The position numbers and the translations under genes are program-made. Positions 7,246 to 11,392 of a stretch of 11,392 nucleotides of DNA are shown here, piece by piece. Under the pieces are notes generated by a model, which made no database searches, was not told the DNA's origin, and was given only the letters and a program-made list of their open reading frames with translations. The stretch's first letter is position 1; each line of letters begins with the position of its first letter. Origin of the DNA: Candidatus Cloacimonadota bacterium (lineage in GTDB: Bacteria; Cloacimonadota; Cloacimonadia; JGIOTU-2); NCBI GenBank assembly GCA_014384665.1, contig JACNFI010000408.1, positions 1 through 11,392 of the forward strand, read 5' to 3'.

Positions 7246-8418
7246 ATTATCATAAAACATATTAAGCCGCTCATCTTATGCGGCTTTTTGATATTCTTTG
7301 CTTTCTGCAATTGCAAACTGTTTGCTTCTAATTCATATTACTATTTCGCTCTTGCGGAAATGGAGATGGAAACTGGCAATTATGCAAAAGCAGATTCTTT
7401 TTTACAGATAGCACAGAAATTAGACCCCAATTCCATTGAAATCTTAAAAGAACTTTTTACAGCCCTATATTATCAAGGCAAATATGAAGAAATAATTGAT
7501 GCTGGCAAAAAAGCGATAAAAAACAACCTAACAAGAGCAGGTATCTACCGGATGATTGCGGAAAGCTATCGGAAACTCAGAGACCTGAAAAATGCTGAAA
7601 AATACTTCAAGAAATGTTTGAAAATTACTTCAGAAAAAGGAAAAGTGTATCTTGACCTTTATGAACTCGCTATTGAACAAGAAAAAAATAAAAAAGCGAT
7701 GAAATATCTCGCAAAAGCGGAAGAATATGCTGGGAACAATCTCAATCTAATCTATTGGATTGCAATTGAATATAGCAGACAGCGAGATGAAACAAAATTC
7801 ATAGAACTGTTGGAAAGGACGGTTGCTCTCAAACAAGATTTTATTCAGATAAATATTTGGTTGGCAGATTTCTATTTCAAAAATGAGAAGTATGAAAAAG
7901 CGATACCACACATCAAAGCTGTAATGAAAAGAGGTAATTTGAATATTAATTCATATTTTATGCTGGCAACCATTTATAATAAAACAGGTGCTTTGCAAGA
8001 CGAAATTGCTGTTCTTGAAAAAGGAGTAAACCATTTTCCGGAAAATGCAGATTTGTTAAACTGGCTCGGATACACTCTGGCCGACAATGACATTCGTCAG
8101 GATTATGCTTTGACTCTTCTTAAAAAGGCAATTTCCATTGACTCAACAAATGTATATATTTGGGACAGCGTGGCTTGGGCATATTATAAACTTGGCAAGT
8201 ATGAAAACGCCCTGGAATCTATGAAATTGGTTTTAGAACAGGACATCCGAGATACTACAATTCGTTATCATCTTGGAAATATTTATTGGAAACTTGGCAA
8301 AATTGAGTCTGCAAAGAAAAATTGGAATATGGCTATTGATATGAATAATGACGAAGAAACAAAAATGTTATCTGAAGAAATGCTAAAAAAACTGGAGGAA
8401 AGTAATAATGAAAACTGA
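7243..8418 (+). CDS. Exported TPR (tetratricopeptide) protein
   Basis: The protein has 391 residues. An N-terminal signal sequence (Lys5, Lys8, hydrophobic 9-21) is probably cut near Ala28 (KLFA/SNS); FAFCNC could alternatively be read as a poor lipobox. From about 32 to 370 it is helical TPR repeats, roughly nine, with the consensus strongest at 35-65 (ALAEMEMETGNYAKADSFL), 100-128, 205-228, 237-262, 307-333 (AWAYYKLGKYENALESMKL) and 341-367. Such proteins act as periplasmic or membrane scaffolds; the partner is unknown. ATG 7243 has no ribosome binding site and lies in a tandem repeat, but the signal peptide supports it; the next in-frame start would be TTG 7288. A terminator-like hairpin lies in codons 8-16. 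Its last 11 bases overlap the next gene. Confidence 0.85.
   Translation: MIIIKHIKPLILCGFLIFFAFCNCKLFASNSYYYFALAEMEMETGNYAKADSFLQIAQKLDPNSIEILKELFTALYYQGKYEEIIDAGKKAIKNNLTRAGIYRMIAESYRKLRDLKNAEKYFKKCLKITSEKGKVYLDLYELAIEQEKNKKAMKYLAKAEEYAGNNLNLIYWIAIEYSRQRDETKFIELLERTVALKQDFIQINIWLADFYFKNEKYEKAIPHIKAVMKRGNLNINSYFMLATIYNKTGALQDEIAVLEKGVNHFPENADLLNWLGYTLADNDIRQDYALTLLKKAISIDSTNVYIWDSVAWAYYKLGKYENALESMKLVLEQDIRDTTIRYHLGNIYWKLGKIESAKKNWNMAIDMNNDEETKMLSEEMLKKLEESNNEN
7264..7289 (+). terminator. Terminator-like hairpin inside the TPR signal-peptide codons
   Basis: aagccgc (7264-7270) pairs with gcggctt (7280-7286) across a 9-base loop, followed by ttttt (7285-7289). This has the form of a weak intrinsic terminator or attenuator on the plus strand, yet it lies in codons 8-16 of the TPR gene. 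It may be chance, an attenuator, or a sign that the true start is further in. Confidence 0.4.
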
Positions 8419-8599
8419 AAGAAAAGAAAGATTTGTATTCGGAAAGATAAATCTGCTCCTCTTTATTTCAGCATTGGTTGTAATTATTATTGGTTTTATT
8501 ATTGTGAATCGTTTTATAAATTTTGGCGTAATCCTTCTTGTTCTTGGATATGTGGTTCTTATTCCACTTTCTCTTTTGTTCAAAAACAGAAAGGTTTAA
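8408..8599 (+). CDS. Two-helix small membrane protein, DUF3098-like
   Basis: The protein has 63 residues. After a basic start (KTERKERFVFGKIN) there are two hydrophobic helices (about 15-34 and 39-57) and a basic tail (FKNRKV), so both ends probably face the cytoplasm. The 'FVFGKINLLL...IIIGFII...GVILLVLGYVVLIPLSLLF' layout recalls the DUF3098 family of small Bacteroidetes-type membrane proteins, with a shorter middle loop; this is a pattern-based suggestion. GGAGG lies nine bases before the ATG, inside the end of the TPR gene, and the 11-bp overlap implies co-translation with it. Its function is unknown. Confidence 0.72.
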   Translation: MKTERKERFVFGKINLLLFISALVVIIIGFIIVNRFINFGVILLVLGYVVLIPLSLLFKNRKV

Positions 8600-8676
8600 A
8601 ACTTGACTTATATTTTCCTTAAACAATTCCATCTAAAAAGAGGGAATTAGTGGGCAACCATATTTAGGACTTGACA

Positions 8677-9042
8677 TCATAAAATTTTTTGCACAAAAAT
8701 TTCAGCGACATTCCAGACAGTTGCATTAAGCATGTGTCCGCCAAACATCTTATGAGATTTTTCTGCCAGTCCAATATGAATATGCCACTTTCTATTTCTG
8801 TCGGGTGTAATGAACATATTTCCATTTGTTGAAATCAATTCAACAGGTTCTGTAAAGGTTTTGCTAATATATTTTCCGTTTTCATAATAGCCAATTTTAG
8901 CATCTTTTAGCATCCCAATGCCATTTAGAATAATTACATTTTTAAGTTCATTCTCTTTTGCAAATTTTAGAAGTTGTTCCACAAAATCTTCTCCATTTTG
9001 CAGTTTCAGAAAATAGATATTATGATATTTTTTGACTCTCAT
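8677..9042 (-). CDS. PPC/DUF296-domain protein
   Basis: The protein has 121 residues, a single PPC domain (plants-and-prokaryotes conserved, DUF296), the DNA-binding fold seen fused to AT-hooks in plants and alone in bacteria. Family marks are GEDFVEQLLKFAKEN (17-31), VIILNGIGMLKDAKIGYY (36-53), WHIHIGLAE (86-94) and FGGHMLNATV (100-109). His87, His89 and His103 correspond to the conserved histidines that form a metal site in bacterial members. No AT-hook is present, so DNA binding is not assured. It follows the phosphoglycerate dehydrogenase by 20 bp on the same strand and is probably co-transcribed. No good ribosome binding site is visible. It converges with the plus-strand genes ending at 8599. 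Confidence 0.85.
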   Translation of the reverse strand: MRVKKYHNIYFLKLQNGEDFVEQLLKFAKENELKNVIILNGIGMLKDAKIGYYENGKYISKTFTEPVELISTNGNMFITPDRNRKWHIHIGLAEKSHKMFGGHMLNATVWNVAEIFVQKIL

Positions 9043-9062
9043 TTTTCGATTTTTGCAAACGA

Positions 9063-9968
9063 TTATTTAAAGAAATTGATAATAATATCAGCAACTTCCA
9101 CGCCGACTCTTGCTTGTGCCTCTTTCGTTGCAGCGCCAATATGTGGAGTTACAGACACATTCGGATGGGTGAGCAATTCCATATTTTGTGTTGGTTCTTC
9201 TTCATAAGAGTCAATGCCTGCCCAAGCAACTTTACAGGAATTCAAACCAGCAAGAAGTGCCTTCTCATCAACAACACCACCCCTGGCGCAATTGATTATC
9301 ATAATCCCATCTTTCATTTTTGAAATTGCATTTTCATCAATGATATAGTGCGTTTCGTCTGTGTGCGGGATATGCAGAGAAATGATGTCAGAGATTTTTA
9401 GCAATTTATCAAAATTTACAAATTCAACATCTAAATCAGTTGTTTTTACATAAGGGTCATAAGCAATGACTTTCATACCAAGCGGGATGGCTTTTTTTGC
9501 CAGAGATTTTCCAATATTTCCCAATCCGATTATTCCAATTGTTTTGCCAGCAACTTCTTTTCCCTTATATTTTTTCTTATTCCATTCGCCTTTTCTCATA
9601 GTGATATTAGAATCGGGCAGAAAACGATATAATGCAAGCATATGCCCAAGAGCCAGTTCTGCGACAGATTGAGACGAAGCAGTAGGTGTATTTGATACTT
9701 TGATTCCTTTTGATGTTGCATAATCACAGTCAATGTTGTCCAGACCAACTCCTCCGCGAACGATTAGTTTAAGATTATCAGCAGCATCAATTGCGACTTT
9801 TCTTACTTTTGTTGCACTTCTTACAACAACCGCATCAAAGCCTTTAATTATTTCTGCCAATTCTTCAGGGGTTTTTTTTTCAGTTTTTTGAACTAATTCG
9901 TGACCTGCATTTTCAAGCATCTCAATACACTTTTGGGAAACTGGGTCGCTTATTAATATTTTTGCCAT
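9063..9968 (-). CDS. serA: D-3-phosphoglycerate dehydrogenase, short form
   Basis: This enzyme oxidises 3-phosphoglycerate to 3-phosphohydroxypyruvate with NAD, the first step of serine synthesis, in the cytosol. The 301 residues comprise only the substrate- and cofactor-binding domains; the C-terminal ACT or intervening domain of longer forms is absent, so serine feedback through an ACT domain is not expected. Visible marks are RGGVGLDNID (71-80), the nucleotide motif GLGNIG (148-153) with Asp171 at the end of the next strand (NAD preference), and the catalytic set Arg229 (CARGG), Glu258 (EEEP) and His276 (TPHIGA). ATG at 9968 is chosen because GGAGG lies five bases before it; a TTG at 9980 would add four residues. 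A related 2-hydroxyacid dehydrogenase is possible, but the motifs fit SerA best. Confidence 0.88.
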   Translation of the reverse strand: MAKILISDPVSQKCIEMLENAGHELVQKTEKKTPEELAEIIKGFDAVVVRSATKVRKVAIDAADNLKLIVRGGVGLDNIDCDYATSKGIKVSNTPTASSQSVAELALGHMLALYRFLPDSNITMRKGEWNKKKYKGKEVAGKTIGIIGLGNIGKSLAKKAIPLGMKVIAYDPYVKTTDLDVEFVNFDKLLKISDIISLHIPHTDETHYIIDENAISKMKDGIMIINCARGGVVDEKALLAGLNSCKVAWAGIDSYEEEPTQNMELLTHPNVSVTPHIGAATKEAQARVGVEVADIIINFFK

Positions 9969-9973
9969 TTTAT

Positions 9974-9978
9974 CCTCC
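9974..9978 (-). promoter_or_regulatory. Ribosome binding site deciding the serA start
   Basis: On the minus strand GGAGG lies five bases before the ATG at 9968. Confidence 0.75.
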
Positions 9979-9987
9979 AATTTTTTT

Positions 9988-10096
9988 AACTAATAGTGAA
10001 CAGTGAATAGTGAATAGTGAAACAAAAAATTATTAAATTTTCACTATTAAATATTAGTTATTCACTATTCACTATTAGTTATTACTTATTCACTAT
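9988..10096. repeat. Heptamer repeats (atagtga) in inverted arrangement
   Basis: Four plus-strand heptamers lie at 9993-10020 (atagtga, acagtga, atagtga, atagtga). The reverse complement tcactat occurs at 10041-10047, 10062-10068, 10069-10075 and 10090-10096. The stretches 9988-10006 and 10062-10080 form a 19-bp inverted repeat with one mismatch. The last copy contains the TAG stop codon of the endonuclease gene (10093-10095). Confidence 0.75.
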
Positions 10097-11172
10097 CTTA
10101 ATAATATCATTTTTTTTGTTTCTGATTGATAATTACCAAAATTTAATTTATAGAAAAAAATTCCACTTGATAAAGAGTTACCATTATCATCTTTCCCATC
10201 CCAAACGATATTCGGAGTTCGGGATTCGGGATTCGGGATTCGGAAAGTTTTTACTATTTGACCCTTTATATTATAAATTCTTATCCGTGGTAATCCGTGT
10301 AAATCTGTGGCTGAAAAAGAAATTGTAGTGCAAGTGCTGAATGGATTTGGATAATTTGATAATTTGGTATCTGGTATCTGATATCTGGAATTATCCTCTA
10401 CAGAAGTTCCTCCCCAGATTAAGTCTACAAATTCAGGATGGTCAATAAATGGATTACGATTATGTTGCCAATTCTCATAAATTTTTTCGTTTCTGTACTG
10501 TTCCCAGATATCTACAGTATCTTGAATGTGCCATTGTAATAATGTTGAAAGTTTTGCATGATATGGCTCATAATTGGGAGAAGAAGGAATATAATCAACC
10601 ATTTCTAAATCTGGTTCACCATTCTCTCCTTCGTAGCGAACTGTCATATAAAATATCATTCTTGCAACATCCCCTTTTACCGCATCTCGCGGTTCCCATG
10701 AGTCATCATCAACATAACATCCTGTGGGTCCATCTCCATCAATATATTCGGTTCCGCCGTTATCAAAATCTAAATTCCCCCTTCTTGAATTCACTGTTAC
10801 ATCAGTAGGTCTGATATGGTGAACATCTGTTCCTGGACCGGGAGATGTTCCAAAATTTCCATGTGATTTTGCCCAAACATGTTCACGATTCCAATCTGAG
10901 AGCCCACCACCATTTGCATCTTTAGGTAGTGACCAACCGGTGTATAAAAGTATTACATTATCTGTATCATTAGGATTCTCGTCAGTATTTCTTAAAATAT
11001 CCCATAATTCATCATAAGAATATTCTGTATGTCCTTTTATAATATTGTAAAGTGCTGATTTTAATTCTTCACCACTTAATCCTTCTGTGCCTTCATAATA
11101 ATCTGCATTGAGAAAAGATACACATATAATAATTAGCAGGTTTATCAGGATTACTTTTAATTTCACTTTCAT
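10093..11172 (-). CDS. Secreted endonuclease I with C-terminal sorting domain
   Basis: The 359-residue protein has a signal peptide (1-23, cut after LNA), an endonuclease I (EndA/NucM, PF04231) domain at about 30-255, and a C-terminal domain at about 265-359. The nuclease motifs are NREHVWAKSHG (95-105), the metal- and His-containing core DVHHIRPTDVTVNSRRGN (116-133), GDVARMIFYMTVRY (167-180) and HNRNPFIDHPEF (237-248). The C-terminal part begins SNYPNPFSTCTTISF and ends DDNGNSLSSGIFFYKL...KKMILLR, typical of FlgD-like / type IX secretion A-type sorting domains, so it is probably exported across the outer membrane to degrade nucleic acid outside the cell. Three tandem repeats are embedded in the C-terminal half, all in frame. 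The stop codon lies in another repeat. Confidence 0.9.
   Translation of the reverse strand: MKVKLKVILINLLIIICVSFLNADYYEGTEGLSGEELKSALYNIIKGHTEYSYDELWDILRNTDENPNDTDNVILLYTGWSLPKDANGGGLSDWNREHVWAKSHGNFGTSPGPGTDVHHIRPTDVTVNSRRGNLDFDNGGTEYIDGDGPTGCYVDDDSWEPRDAVKGDVARMIFYMTVRYEGENGEPDLEMVDYIPSSPNYEPYHAKLSTLLQWHIQDTVDIWEQYRNEKIYENWQHNRNPFIDHPEFVDLIWGGTSVEDNSRYQIPDTKLSNYPNPFSTCTTISFSATDLHGLPRIRIYNIKGQIVKTFRIPNPESRTPNIVWDGKDDNGNSLSSGIFFYKLNFGNYQSETKKMILLR
10210..10243. repeat. Heptamer repeat (attcggg) inside the endonuclease gene
   Basis: The units are attcgga, gttcggg, attcggg, attcggg, attcgg. They encode residues 310-321 (FRIPNPESRTPN on the minus strand), within the sorting domain between two beta strands. 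Confidence 0.85.
10281..10310. repeat. Decamer repeat inside the endonuclease gene
   Basis: Three 10-bp units occur in exact register: ttatccgtgg, taatccgtgt, aaatctgtgg. On the minus strand they encode residues 288-298 (ATDLHGLPRIR) of the sorting domain. Confidence 0.75.
10366..10388. repeat. Heptamer repeat (ggtatct) inside the endonuclease gene
   Basis: ggtatct, ggtatct, gatatct and gg encode residues 262-269 (SRYQIPDT), exactly at the linker between the nuclease and the sorting domain. Confidence 0.7.
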
Positions 11173-11182
11173 AATTGTAAAT

Positions 11183-11218
11183 AAAATAGCCTTGCACGCT
11201 ATAGCACAAGGCTATTTT
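11183..11218 (-). terminator. Strong hairpin with flanking A/T tracts, probable terminator
   Basis: aaaatagccttg (11183-11194) pairs perfectly with caaggctatttt (11207-11218) across a 12-base loop. With A's on one side and T's on the other it can act in either direction. Here it probably ends the gene whose tail is at 11294-11392, just before the endonuclease ATG at 11172. Confidence 0.7.
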
Positions 11219-11250
11219 TGTGAGATAAAGACATTATCTTATCAACATTT

Positions 11251-11278
11251 ATCCTACGAAGTTTTAACGAAGTAGGAT
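11251..11278. repeat. Palindromic repeat, unit 1
   Basis: The outer stem atcctac/gtaggat (11251-11257 with 11272-11278) is followed inward by gaa on each side, then an inner stem gtt/aac with a tt loop. It is a diverged copy of the unit at 11282-11307. Confidence 0.7.
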
Positions 11279-11281
11279 TTA

Positions 11282-11307
11282 TCCTCCGAAACTTTAGTGT
11301 AGGAGGA
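11282..11307. repeat. Palindromic repeat, unit 2, overlapping a stop codon
   Basis: The outer stem is tcctcc/ggagga (11282-11287 with 11302-11307) and the inner stem act/agt (11291-11293 with 11296-11298) with a tt loop. It shares the layout of unit 1 with compensatory changes in both stems, and contains the stop codon of the preceding minus-strand gene. Confidence 0.7.
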
Positions 11308-11392
11308 GCATCTTTCTTGTTATTGATTCATTTCCATTGGTCAGTTTGTAAAAATAGATTCCATTAGAGAGTTGATTTCCATTTTCATCTGT
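11294..11392 (-). CDS. C-terminal end of a secreted protein with a sorting domain, 5' truncated
   Basis: Only the last 32 codons are in the window; the gene starts beyond 11392. The translation TDENGNQLSNGIYFYKL then TNGNESITRKMLLLH and stop aligns closely with the end of the neighbouring endonuclease (DDNGNSLSSGIFFYKL...ETKKMILLR). It is therefore the C-terminal strand pair of a FlgD-like / type IX secretion A-type sorting domain. What the protein does cannot be seen. The final codons (LLLH and stop) lie in a palindromic repeat, so the original end may have been replaced when the element inserted. Confidence 0.8.
   Translation of the reverse strand, partial: TDENGNQLSNGIYFYKLTNGNESITRKMLLLH

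Noticed and set aside
8625..8648. Inverted repeat aattcc/ggaatt between the convergent genes, as a shared terminator
   Set aside because: The stem is only six AT-rich base pairs with a 12-base loop and no proper T-tract, so it may be chance.
10449..10808. Plus-strand open frame of 119 codons opposite the endonuclease gene
   Set aside because: It is antisense to the conserved nuclease domain, lacks a ribosome binding site and has no recognisable motif.
1..11392. tRNA, rRNA, phage or insertion-sequence genes
   Set aside because: None was recognised on either strand; the repeats have no transposase in this window.

Overview
The window is AT-rich DNA with standard-code genes, tightly packed on the plus strand from 1 to about 8600 and on the minus strand from about 8680 to 11392, so the two blocks converge. 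The organism looks like a Gram-negative bacterium with an LPS-bearing outer membrane. It has an LpxL/HtrB-type acyltransferase, a GT9 heptosyltransferase-like enzyme, several exported beta-rich proteins, and two adjacent genes whose products end in a type IX secretion-like / FlgD-like C-terminal sorting domain. That mix, the AT-richness and the many short palindromic and tandem repeats suggest the FCB group, possibly a Cloacimonadota-like candidate phylum. This placement is inference, because there is no rRNA, tRNA or marker gene in the window.

Layout, plus strand. (1) Positions 1-3360 hold a large, 5'-truncated, exported caspase-family (C14) protein with CARDB-like domains, followed by a lipoprotein with a DUF4384-type C-terminal domain; these probably form a functional pair at the cell envelope. 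(2) 3361-3488 carries a three-stem palindromic element. (3) 3489-6104 is a compact operon with overlapping or nearly touching genes: GT9 glycosyltransferase, dCMP deaminase, lipid A-type acyltransferase and a small DUF1858-like CxxC protein. (4) 6167-6919 encodes a small outer-membrane beta-barrel-like protein. (5) 6920-7242 is a 323-bp gap filled with repeats, including a four-arm interleaved inverted repeat. (6) 7243-8599 is a TPR protein overlapping a two-helix small membrane protein.

Layout, minus strand (in transcription order). The C-terminal end of a secreted protein with a sorting domain (11392-11294) comes first. It is followed by covarying palindromes and a strong hairpin, then a secreted endonuclease I with its own sorting domain (11172-10093). 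Next comes a heptamer-repeat spacer, then a D-3-phosphoglycerate dehydrogenase (9968-9063) with a PPC/DUF296 protein 20 bp behind it (9042-8677).

The most unusual content is the repeat landscape. At least five unrelated 7-bp tandem motifs and one 10-bp motif occur, several inside reading frames, where they encode part of the protein or supply the stop codon. Three kinds of multi-stem palindrome fill the gaps. None carries a transposase in this window. They look like REP-like or miniature elements dispersed in the genome, which a genome-wide copy count would confirm or refute.
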